Shown here piece after piece: positions 7,851-15,632 of a stretch of 64,000 nt of DNA. Under the pieces are notes generated by a model. The model made no database searches and was not told where the DNA came from. It worked only from the letters and a program-made list of their open reading frames with translations. This DNA is from Pseudomonas thivervalensis (GTDB taxonomy: Bacteria > Pseudomonadota > Gammaproteobacteria > Pseudomonadales > Pseudomonadaceae). The stretch is taken from contig NZ_LHVE01000011.1 of assembly GCF_001269655.1 (NCBI RefSeq), positions 62,001-126,000 on the forward strand, given 5' to 3'. The translations under genes and the position numbers were made by a program. Every line of letters starts with the position of its first letter. Within the stretch, counting starts at the first letter, position 1.

Positions 7851-8615
7851 TTAATGCGCATGACCGCCAGTTGGATCCTTGACCTGCCACACCTGCCACA
7901 CCTGCCCTTTCTGCCAGGCATCCGCACCCGGATCGATCGCCGGTGTTCCAATACCGGCCCGGGCACGCTTTTTCGCCTCGCTGTCGACCCCCATCCGACC
8001 GTCCCGCTCGCGTACCAACTGCGAGTCAATCTGCCCATCGGCGGTGAACCCCATCATCAACTGAGGCACCCCGTAGGGCAGTGCATTGCCCTGTTCGGTG
8101 TGCCACGTATGCCAAGTCTTGCCATACGTGCCGATCAGGTTTTCCATCAACCGGGTTTCCGCTGCCTGGGGAATCCCTGGCGCGATCAACTGCCCGGATT
8201 TCACCTCGTGCACATGGCTGTGCCACAGCTGTTTTTCACTCGCCGGCAATCCTTCGAACAAGCGCTTGCTGATGATGTACTCGACGCCCATCAGCTTGGC
8301 GCTGGAAGTATTGCCGTCGAAGATCGCGCACTGAAAGACCTCCTCGTTCAGCGCCGTACAGTAGTGATGCGCTTCCATCTGCCCGGACATTCGCCCGTTA
8401 TAGAAATGAAAGCCGTCGAGGTAGGTGTCCAGGGCCCGCAACGGCGGCTTGTCTTGCATGATCCGCGCCCCGGTTTCCAGCGTCGCGGTGGTCGGGGTCT
8501 TCGCGGCACCCGGCGCATCGACGGGCGAGTCGCTCGTGCCCCCCGCGCAGCCGGTCAATCCTAAAGCCGTCGCCCATAGCAGGGTCCAGGCGCCATAAAC
8601 ACGTCGATCCGGCAT
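7851..8615 (-). CDS. OBAP-family (DUF1264) lipoprotein
   Basis: A 254-residue protein with a lipoprotein signal (ALGLTGCAGG, lipobox cysteine near residue 22) and a body typical of the oil-body-associated-protein/DUF1264 family: LDTYLDGFHFYNG, HHYCTALNEEVFQCAIFDG and LWHSHVHEVKSGQL with several conserved histidines. The molecular role in bacteria is unknown. The ATG at 8615 was chosen over 8633 because AAGGAGA lies 7 bases before it. Close to the end the gene has a short run of QVW-type repeats. Confidence 0.78.
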   Translation of the reverse strand: MPDRRVYGAWTLLWATALGLTGCAGGTSDSPVDAPGAAKTPTTATLETGARIMQDKPPLRALDTYLDGFHFYNGRMSGQMEAHHYCTALNEEVFQCAIFDGNTSSAKLMGVEYIISKRLFEGLPASEKQLWHSHVHEVKSGQLIAPGIPQAAETRLMENLIGTYGKTWHTWHTEQGNALPYGVPQLMMGFTADGQIDSQLVRERDGRMGVDSEAKKRARAGIGTPAIDPGADAWQKGQVWQVWQVKDPTGGHAH

Positions 8616-8714
8616 GTCATCTCTCCTTTGCATGACTGTTCATGAGAAAGACAGTGCCGGGGGCGGGTTTGATTTTCCTGGCGGTCCACCGACGAATGGC
8701 GCGCCTCTGGCCGA

Positions 8715-9248
8715 TCAACCGACGCTATGGATTTGTTTCACCGTCTCGATCCAGCTCGGGTCCAGGCGCGACTGTTCCGTGTCCAGGCCCAGCGCCTGCA
8801 TTTTCGCCAGGTGCGCATCGGCCTCTCGAGCCAGGGAAGACTGGGCGCTGGAGTTGGCGTCCAACTGGTGCATCTGGGCGAGCCCCAAATGATAGAAGCG
8901 CAACAGCTTCATGGCGGTCGGGTCCTCGGCCTGCACACCGGCCTTCACCTGGTGCATCACGTTGGTGATTTTCATCAGGCTGCGCTTGAGCTGCCAGCCG
9001 TACACCGCGGCGGCCATCCACGGCTGCGACCAGAAGTACTGGCGCATCAGCACCGCCATCACCAACACGGCGACAATCACTCCGCCGAGGTTGAAGCGAA
9101 AGTTGTCGCCTCCGGGCGTACCGAACAGCATCACGGCGAGGCTGGACAGCACCATCGCCAGGGCCAGGAACACCACCGCGATGATCAGGGTGCTGCGGCG
9201 GGTCTGCTTGCGGTAGGTGTCACCATCCCACGGTTTGATCTCGAACAT
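8715..9248 (-). CDS. DUF3087 membrane protein
   Basis: A 177-residue inner-membrane protein. The N-terminus MFEIKPWDGDTYRKQTRRST followed by two hydrophobic segments (about residues 22-43 and 56-75) and a soluble helical C-terminal half is the DUF3087 pattern seen throughout Pseudomonas. Function is unknown. The frame is open about 70 codons further upstream, but the ATG at 9248 gives the family N-terminus and has AAGGA upstream. Divergent from ppnN. Confidence 0.72.
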   Translation of the reverse strand: MFEIKPWDGDTYRKQTRRSTLIIAVVFLALAMVLSSLAVMLFGTPGGDNFRFNLGGVIVAVLVMAVLMRQYFWSQPWMAAAVYGWQLKRSLMKITNVMHQVKAGVQAEDPTAMKLLRFYHLGLAQMHQLDANSSAQSSLAREADAHLAKMQALGLDTEQSRLDPSWIETVKQIHSVG

Positions 9249-9465
9249 CGCGGCGCAATTTCCTTGTACGGCATCAAAAGAGTCACGCATTATCGCCTGC
9301 CCGGTCGATTTAGCTATGCTGGGGCTCATTTTGTATGACCGTCGACTCGCCGGGTCCGGATCGAAGTCCATGGCGATAGCGCAAGGATCGTGCGATCTTT
9401 CTACGTGGACGTTTTTTTCAAGATGCCGTCGTTGTGTGCATGGCATCGTTTTCAAGGAAAGCTGA

Positions 9466-10839
9466 ATGACTCAAAGACATGTAATCAACGCCTCGGTCAG
9501 CCCCAAGGGCAGCCTGGAGACCTTGTCCCAGCGCGAAGTCCAGCAACTGAGCGAAGCCGGTTCCGGCAGCATCTACGACCTTTTCCGCCAGTGCGCCCTG
9601 GCCATCCTCAACACCGGCGCCCATGTCGATAACGCCAAGACCATCCTGGAAGCCTACAAGGACTTCGAGATCCGCATTCACCAGCAGGACCGGGGCGTGC
9701 GCCTGGAGCTGCTGAACGCGCCAGCCGATGCGTTCGTCGACGGCGAAATGATCGCCAGCACCCGGGAAATGCTCTTCAGCGCCCTGCGCGACATCGTCTA
9801 CACCGAGAACGAGCTGGACAGCCAGCGCATCGACCTCAGCTCGTCCCAGGGCATCAGCGACTACGTGTTCCACCTGCTGCGCAACGCCCGCACCTTGCGC
9901 CCAGGCGTGGAGCCGAAAATCGTCGTGTGCTGGGGCGGTCACTCGATCAACACCGAAGAATACAAATACACCAAGAAAGTCGGCCACGAACTGGGCCTGC
10001 GCAGCCTGGACATCTGCACCGGCTGCGGCCCGGGCGTGATGAAAGGCCCGATGAAAGGCGCCACCATTGCCCACGCCAAGCAACGCATCCATGGCGGCCG
10101 CTATCTAGGCCTGACGGAGCCGGGCATCATTGCCGCCGAGGCGCCGAACCCGATCGTCAATGAGCTGGTGATCCTGCCGGACATCGAGAAGCGCCTGGAA
10201 GCCTTCGTGCGGGTCGGCCACGGCATCATCATCTTCCCGGGCGGCGCCGGTACGGCGGAAGAGTTCCTGTACCTGCTGGGCATCCTGATGCACCCCGCCA
10301 ACCAGGACCTGCCCTTCCCGGTGGTGCTCACCGGGCCGAAAAGTGCCGCGCCGTACCTCGACCAGTTGCATGCGTTTGTCGGTGCGACCCTGGGCGAGGC
10401 GGCGCAGAAGCACTATCAGATCATCATCGACGACCCGGCCGAAGTAGCACGGCAGATGACCCAGGGGCTCAAGGAGGTCAAGCAGTTCCGCCGCGAGCGC
10501 AACGACGCCTTCCACTTCAACTGGCTGCTGAAAATCGACGAGGGCTTCCAACGCCCGTTCGACCCGACCCACGCCAACATGGCCAGCCTGGGCCTGAGCC
10601 GCGACCTGCCCGCCCACGAACTGGCCGCCAACCTGCGCCGGGCGTTTTCGGGGATCGTGGCGGGGAACGTCAAGGACAAGGGCATCCGCCTGATCGAAGA
10701 ACACGGCCCCTACGAAATCCACGGCGACCCCGCCATCATGGAGCCCCTCGACCGCCTGCTCCAGGCCTTCGTCGCCCAACACCGCATGAAACTGCCGGGC
10801 GGCGCGGCGTATGTGCCGTGCTATCGCGTGGTGACCTGA
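9466..10839 (+). CDS. ppnN: pyrimidine/purine nucleotide 5'-monophosphate nucleosidase
   Basis: A 457-residue LOG-superfamily enzyme that splits nucleoside monophosphates into base and ribose 5-phosphate and, in E. coli, is activated by (p)ppGpp. Visible marks: VCWGGHSI, CTGCGPGVMKGPMKGA, and the catalytic PGGAGTAEEFLYLLGIL motif near residue 265. The N-terminal (DUF4478) and C-terminal (DUF3412) extensions match PpnN length (about 454). AAGGAAAGC precedes the ATG. Confidence 0.92.
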   Translation: MTQRHVINASVSPKGSLETLSQREVQQLSEAGSGSIYDLFRQCALAILNTGAHVDNAKTILEAYKDFEIRIHQQDRGVRLELLNAPADAFVDGEMIASTREMLFSALRDIVYTENELDSQRIDLSSSQGISDYVFHLLRNARTLRPGVEPKIVVCWGGHSINTEEYKYTKKVGHELGLRSLDICTGCGPGVMKGPMKGATIAHAKQRIHGGRYLGLTEPGIIAAEAPNPIVNELVILPDIEKRLEAFVRVGHGIIIFPGGAGTAEEFLYLLGILMHPANQDLPFPVVLTGPKSAAPYLDQLHAFVGATLGEAAQKHYQIIIDDPAEVARQMTQGLKEVKQFRRERNDAFHFNWLLKIDEGFQRPFDPTHANMASLGLSRDLPAHELAANLRRAFSGIVAGNVKDKGIRLIEEHGPYEIHGDPAIMEPLDRLLQAFVAQHRMKLPGGAAYVPCYRVVT

Positions 10840-10863
10840 CCTCAAGCCCCAACACCACTCCAA

Positions 10864-10954
10864 TGTGGGAGCGAGCTTGCTCGCGATGGCGTCGGCCCAT
10901 CCAATATTGATGCAAGCTGACCCACCGCTATCGCGAGCAAGCTCGCTCCCACAA
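10864..10954. repeat. REP pair, inverted
   Basis: Two inverted GTGGGAGCGAGCTTGCTCGCGA units about 40 bases apart, between the convergent 3' ends of ppnN and the HAD gene; probably a shared transcript end. Confidence 0.85.
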
Positions 10955-10968
10955 GGGATTATCTGCGG

Positions 10969-11628
10969 TTACAGAATTCGCATCAGCCCGGCTTCATCCA
11001 CTTCAAGGCCCAGCCCAAGGTAATCCTTGATTTGCGGATGAAGGGTTACCACTGGGTGCGTATGGGTTGCCGTCACCACCATCACATCGGCCTCGGCCGC
11101 CTCGCCTGCCCGGATTCCGGCCTCGGCGTCTTCGAAAACCAGGCATTCCTGCGGCGCCACTTGCAGACGCTCGGCAGCCAGGCGGTAGCAGGTGGGATTG
11201 GGCTTGCCGTCGCTGACGTCTTCGGCAGTGACCATGACCAAGGGGCGCGGAATTCCGGCGGCTTCCATACGGCGCAAGGCCAACCCCATGGGCGCGGAAG
11301 TGACGATTGCCCAGCGCTCCGGCGGCAGGCTTTCCAGGAACGCCAGCGCACCGGGCACTTGCACCACCCCTTCGACGTCTTCGATTTCTTCCCGGGTAAT
11401 CTGCTCGGCTTCCGCCTCGGCATCGACCCCCGGCAGGTGCTGACGGGCAATGGTGTCGATGGCGCGCACGCCATGGATGGTCGGCAGGAACGTCGCCACG
11501 TCCACGCCATGGCGCAGGGCCCAGCGCGTCCAGATCCGCTCGGCGGCGGCGATGGAATTGAGCAACGTGCCATCCATGTCGAACAGGAAGGCGCGGTAGG
11601 CGATGTTGGAGCGCAGAGTGACAGGCAT
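10969..11628 (-). CDS. HAD-superfamily sugar-phosphatase-like hydrolase
   Basis: A 219-residue HAD (IA subclass) phosphatase. Motif I is FLFDMDGTLLNS (nucleophile Asp17), motif II VTSAPMG, motif III K of SDGKPNP, motif IV VFEDAEAGIRAG. The cap domain and spacing resemble the YfbT/HxpA and 2-deoxyglucose-6-phosphatase group, so a sugar phosphate is the likely substrate; this is not proven. Start at 11628 was chosen because upstream codons run into a REP. The gene is convergent with ppnN. Confidence 0.85.
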   Translation of the reverse strand: MPVTLRSNIAYRAFLFDMDGTLLNSIAAAERIWTRWALRHGVDVATFLPTIHGVRAIDTIARQHLPGVDAEAEAEQITREEIEDVEGVVQVPGALAFLESLPPERWAIVTSAPMGLALRRMEAAGIPRPLVMVTAEDVSDGKPNPTCYRLAAERLQVAPQECLVFEDAEAGIRAGEAAEADVMVVTATHTHPVVTLHPQIKDYLGLGLEVDEAGLMRIL

Positions 11629-11689
11629 CGGATCCTCGGTGGGCGGCGTGGCGGGTGATGGCCACTGTAACATCGCCAGGCCCCGAACC

Positions 11690-11779
11690 TGTGGGAGCGG
11701 GCTTGCTCGCGAAGGCGGTGAATCAGTCAATATTGTTGTTGAATGAAACACCGCATTCGCGAGCAAGCCCGCTCCCACA
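11690..11779. repeat. REP pair, inverted
   Basis: Two inverted GTGGGAGCGGGCTTGCTCGCGA units between the HAD gene and the MATE gene, separated by about 45 bases. Confidence 0.85.
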
Positions 11780-11811
11780 TTTGGATTTGAGTTGTGTCAC
11801 ACAGCAGCGAT

Positions 11812-13158
11812 CTACACCAACCGCTCGATCGGCTGGTGCTGCCAGACCCGCTTGTAGTACAGCGTCTGCAACAGCAGCATGCTCAGGTAAGCCACCGGGA
11901 ATGCCATCCACACCCCTTGCAGCCCGAAATGAGCGTCCAGCAGATACGCCGCCGGCACTTGCACGGCGACGATACAGAAGATCGCAATGGCGACCGGCAC
12001 CAGCACCGTGCCACTGGCGCGCATGATGCCGCCGACAATCGCCTGGAAACCGAACACCAGCAAGCTCCAAAGCATGATATGCAGCAGGTGTTCGGCCTGG
12101 ATCCGCGCCGCCGGGTCGGTGATAAACAGCCCCAACAGCCAGTGGGACAACAGATAGCCCAGCAGCACCAGCCCACCGGTCAGCCAGAGGTTGATCGCCA
12201 GCCCCGTGCGCAGGATCGGCCCCAGGCGCTCCAGGCGTCCGGCACCAATGGCCTGGGCGCCGAGGATCGAGGCGGTGATGGCAATCGACAGCGCCGGAAA
12301 CTGCACGTAATTGACGATCTGCGTCACCGCGCCGTAGGCCGCCGTGGCCTGGGAACCGTGGCGATTGACCAGCGCCAGGATCACCAACTCCGACAACGAG
12401 ATCACCACCATCTGCAACCCGGTGGGCAAGCCAATGCGCAGCACTTTGCCGAGGATGTCCTTGTCCAGGCGCATCGCCGCGAACAACGCACGGTCCGGCG
12501 CCAGGGCATGCTCGCGGCGGTTCAAGCGCCACGCCAGCATCAGCATCGCCGATGTCGTCCCCACCAGCCCCGCCCATGCCGCGCTCTGGATGCCCATCTG
12601 CGGCAACCCCAGCCAGCCGCGAATCAACGCTGGCGTGAGCAGCAGCCCGACACTGGTGGACACCAGCAGCGCCAACATCGGTGACACCGTATCGCTCACC
12701 CCGCGCAGCAGTTGGGTGAACAGCACGAATACCAGCAACATCGGCAAGATCCACAGCATGACCCGGGCATAGGAAACGGCGTCCTCCAGCACATCGGCCG
12801 GTGTGCCGAGCCCCTGCAACGCCTGACGCGCAAAGACACTGCCGAGCACCGCGGCCACCAAGCCGATGATCGCCCCCAGCAACAAGGTCGCCCCGGCAAT
12901 TGCCTTCACCGTGCCGGTTTCGCCAGCGCCGTAGGCCTGCCCGATCAACACCCCCGCCCCCGCGCCCAGGCCGATCACCAACGCGATAAAGAAAAACACG
13001 ATGGGAAACATGCCTGACACCGCTGCCAACGCCTGGGTACCGAGCATCTGGCCGATGTAGATGCTGTTGAGCGTGCCGGACATGGACTGCAGGAAGTTGG
13101 ACAGGACCATGGGGAGCAGGAACAGGAGATAGGTTTTCCAGAGGGGCTGGGTGGGCAT
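11812..13158 (-). CDS. MATE-family multidrug/metabolite exporter
   Basis: A 448-residue membrane protein with about twelve hydrophobic segments arranged as two MatE repeats: the first opens LFLLPMVLSNFLQSMSGTLN and has IGLGAGAGVLIGQAYGAG, the second has GLPTGLQMVVISLSELVI and IGAGRLERLG. It is expected to export cationic drugs or metabolites using an H+ or Na+ gradient; the substrate cannot be told. It stands alone between two REP elements. Confidence 0.9.
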   Translation of the reverse strand: MPTQPLWKTYLLFLLPMVLSNFLQSMSGTLNSIYIGQMLGTQALAAVSGMFPIVFFFIALVIGLGAGAGVLIGQAYGAGETGTVKAIAGATLLLGAIIGLVAAVLGSVFARQALQGLGTPADVLEDAVSYARVMLWILPMLLVFVLFTQLLRGVSDTVSPMLALLVSTSVGLLLTPALIRGWLGLPQMGIQSAAWAGLVGTTSAMLMLAWRLNRREHALAPDRALFAAMRLDKDILGKVLRIGLPTGLQMVVISLSELVILALVNRHGSQATAAYGAVTQIVNYVQFPALSIAITASILGAQAIGAGRLERLGPILRTGLAINLWLTGGLVLLGYLLSHWLLGLFITDPAARIQAEHLLHIMLWSLLVFGFQAIVGGIMRASGTVLVPVAIAIFCIVAVQVPAAYLLDAHFGLQGVWMAFPVAYLSMLLLQTLYYKRVWQHQPIERLV

Positions 13159-13245
13159 GGGGGCTCTGATGGCAGGTTCGAAAATCCGATGCGGGGTAAT
13201 TTAGCGCAATCCATGCAACTCGTTTCAGAAGATTCGGCGCAGGCT

Positions 13246-13317
13246 GCTCTTGTGCCTCTTGTGGCTCTTGTGCCTCTTATGCCTCTTATGCCTCTTGTGG
13301 CTCTTGTGGCTCTTGTG
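13246..13317. repeat. tandem 9-mer repeat, 8 copies
   Basis: Eight head-to-tail units of the form [G/C]CTCTT[G/A]TG. The last unit runs directly into the TTGTGGCGAGGGAGC start of the adjoining REP, so the array looks like an expansion of the REP edge by slippage. It lies upstream of the MATE gene. Confidence 0.85.
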
Positions 13318-13446
13318 GCGAGGGAGCTTGCTCCCGCTGGGCTGCGCAGCGGCCCCGAAACCGGAACACGCCGTGTATCAGGCTGACCTCGCCAGCCGCT
13401 TTTGGGACCGCTTCGCGCTCCAGCGGGAGCAAGCTCCCTCGCCACA
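13315..13446. repeat. REP pair of the GTGGCGAGGGAGC class
   Basis: Inverted GTGGCGAGGGAGCTTGCTCC units at both ends with GCGCAGCGGCCCCGAAA-type sequence between; a third, truncated unit (CTCCCTCGCCACAAAAG) follows at about 13462-13480. Confidence 0.85.
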
Positions 13447-13704
13447 AAGGTTCCCTTGAGCCATCTCCCTCGCCACAAAAGCCCCGCGCACCCGCTATCT
13501 CGCCAAAGGGGTTCATACCTTCGTCGGGTCTATTCGACATTTCCCAGACTGCGTCTAATCTGAAGGCACAGTGCCACGTACTGGGTAGGCCAATGCCTAC
13601 GGCAATATCGGAATCGGACAGCCGGTCTTAAAGTCCGAGTAGAGGTAGCAGATAACCAGTTATTCGCAAATATCCTGTTAGCAACACTGTTCAAGGACCG
13701 AACC

Positions 13705-14922
13705 ATGACGTCGTATTCTCACGGTCATTTCCTTTCCCAACCACAACCGCGCATCCTCTGGAGTGCCGTGCTGGTGGCCATTGCCGCGAGCGTTGGCGTG
13801 CTGGCAGTCAATGGCGCGAGTGGGCAAAACATCGGCTTGAGCGTGGCGATCCTGGCCTTGGGCGTCGCCGCTGGCGTATGGGGTGCGCGTTCGCAACGCC
13901 TGCAGTTCGACAGTGCCCTCGCAGCGGCCGTTGCCCATCACGACCTGCAAGGCAACGAGCATCCGGCCCATAAAGCCAACGCACAACTCAACGAAGTCAT
14001 CCTCGGGGCCATGCCGATCTGGGCCAAGCAGGTCGAAAGCTCCCGGCAGCAGACCGAAACCGCGATCGTCTCCCTGACCAGCCGCTTCACCGGCATTTCG
14101 TCACGCCTGGAAGACACCGTGCAAGCCTCGCAATTGGCCGCCGGTGAACTGGCCGGCAGCAGCAGTGGCGGCGCCGTGCAGGTGCTGGCCCAGAGCGAAG
14201 GTGAACTGGTCAAGGTCATCGATTCACTGAAGGCCACCCAGGCCAGTCGCGACGAAACCCTGGCCCAGGTGCGCAACCTGACGGCCTATACCGGCGAGCT
14301 GCGGACCATGGCCGCCGATGTCGCGGCGATTGCCGCGCAAACCAACCTGCTGGCCCTCAACGCCGCCATCGAGGCCGCCCGTGCCGGCGAGGCCGGGCGT
14401 GGCTTTGCCGTGGTGGCCGATGCCGTGCGCAGTCTCTCGAGCAAGTCCAGCGAGACCGGCCAGCAGATGTCGGCCAAGGTCGACATCATCAACACCGCCA
14501 TCACCCAACTGGTGCAGGCCGCGTCCAGCGGTGCGGACCAGGACAGCCATTCGGTCAGCGCCTCCGAGCAGAGCATCCAGCACGTGCTGGAGCGCTTCAA
14601 GAGTGTCACTGGTCGACTGGCCGACTCGGCGGACATGCTGCAACGGGAAAGCTTCGGCATTCGCGATGAGCTCACCGAGGTGCTGGTCAGCCTGCAATTC
14701 CAGGATCGGGTCAGCCAGATCCTCAGCCACGTGCGCGACAACATCGAGGACCTGCATGTGCACATGCAGCAGGCCAGCCAGTCGCCCGAACAGGCCGTCT
14801 CCATCGACGCCCGCCAATGGCTGGCGCGCATGGAAACCACTTACGCCACCGACGAGCAACGCCGCAATCACCACGGCGACTCGGCCGCGCAACAGACTTC
14901 ACAGGAAATAACCTTCTTTTAG
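13705..14922 (+). CDS. methyl-accepting chemotaxis protein without a periplasmic domain
   Basis: A 405-residue chemoreceptor-like protein. Two adjacent hydrophobic segments (about residues 17-37 and 42-60) leave almost no periplasmic loop, so it cannot bind ligand outside by a standard sensor domain. The signalling tip is AQTNLLALNAAIEAARAGEA, followed by GRGFAVVADAVRSLS. It ends EITFF. First gene of the chemosensory operon; cheY starts 11 bases after its stop. The P. aeruginosa Che2 cluster also begins with an mcp near cheY. It may sense through a partner, membrane state or cytoplasmic cue. Confidence 0.85.
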   Translation: MTSYSHGHFLSQPQPRILWSAVLVAIAASVGVLAVNGASGQNIGLSVAILALGVAAGVWGARSQRLQFDSALAAAVAHHDLQGNEHPAHKANAQLNEVILGAMPIWAKQVESSRQQTETAIVSLTSRFTGISSRLEDTVQASQLAAGELAGSSSGGAVQVLAQSEGELVKVIDSLKATQASRDETLAQVRNLTAYTGELRTMAADVAAIAAQTNLLALNAAIEAARAGEAGRGFAVVADAVRSLSSKSSETGQQMSAKVDIINTAITQLVQAASSGADQDSHSVSASEQSIQHVLERFKSVTGRLADSADMLQRESFGIRDELTEVLVSLQFQDRVSQILSHVRDNIEDLHVHMQQASQSPEQAVSIDARQWLARMETTYATDEQRRNHHGDSAAQQTSQEITFF

Positions 14923-14933
14923 GAGAGCCGTTC

Positions 14934-15302
14934 ATGGCTAAAAGTGTATTGGTTGTCGACGACTCCGCGAGCGTTCGGCAGGTGGTCGGCATCGCGTTGA
15001 AAAGTGCCGGCTATGACGTGATCGAAGCCAGCGATGGCAAGGACGCGCTGGGCAAGCTCAATGGCCAGAAAGTGCACCTGATCATCAGCGACGTGAACAT
15101 GCCCAACATGGACGGCATCACCTTCGTCAAGGAGGTCAAGAAGCTGGCCAGCTACAAGTTCACGCCGATCATCATGCTCACCACCGAATCCCAGGAATCG
15201 AAGAAGCAGGAAGGCCAGGCCGCCGGGGCCAAGGCCTGGGTGGTCAAGCCGTTCCAGCCGGCACAGATGCTGGCGGCGGTCTCCAAGCTGATTCTTCCTT
15301 GA
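14934..15302 (+). CDS. cheY: CheY-like single-domain response regulator
   Basis: A 122-residue receiver domain: acidic pair D9-D10 in VVDDSASVRQ, phosphoacceptor Asp53 in IISDVNMPNMDG, the Thr of MLTTES and the Lys of WVVKPF. There is no output domain, so it acts by protein binding, being phosphorylated by the CheA two genes downstream. AGGAGAG lies just before the ATG and overlaps the end of the mcp gene region, suggesting coupled translation. Confidence 0.9.
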   Translation: MAKSVLVVDDSASVRQVVGIALKSAGYDVIEASDGKDALGKLNGQKVHLIISDVNMPNMDGITFVKEVKKLASYKFTPIIMLTTESQESKKQEGQAAGAKAWVVKPFQPAQMLAAVSKLILP

Positions 15303-15317
15303 TGGTCGGAGGCTCCG

Positions 15318-15602
15318 ATGCCGCTGCAATACGAAACAAGCGATGACACCGCCCAGGTACACATCGACGGCGAACTGACGATCTACACCGCCGCCGAACT
15401 GGCTGCGCAATGGCTGCCGCACCTGGGGGCAACGCCGCGGATGGCCCTGGATCTGTCGCAGATCACCGAGATGGACGGCGCCGGCCTGCAACTGCTGCTG
15501 ATGGTCCAGCGCGAGGCCTCCAGGGCCGGGACTCAATTGACACTGACCGGCCAAAGCAAGGCCGTCACGGAAACACTTGCCCTGTGCAACCTGGTTGCCT
15601 AG
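15318..15602 (+). CDS. STAS-domain (anti-sigma-factor-antagonist-like) protein
   Basis: A 94-residue STAS protein. The motif LDLSQITEMDGAGLQLLLMV places acid/serine-site residues at the position of the SpoIIAA phospho-serine, but here the sequence is EMDGAG, without the usual Ser, so it may not be phosphorylated. It lies between cheY and cheA, 15 bases after cheY. STAS proteins in chemosensory clusters are thought to modulate CheA or act as alternative outputs; the role here is inference. Confidence 0.8.
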   Translation: MPLQYETSDDTAQVHIDGELTIYTAAELAAQWLPHLGATPRMALDLSQITEMDGAGLQLLLMVQREASRAGTQLTLTGQSKAVTETLALCNLVA

Positions 15603-15632
15603 GACCGCAATACGTCGGACACGACAAAGGAT

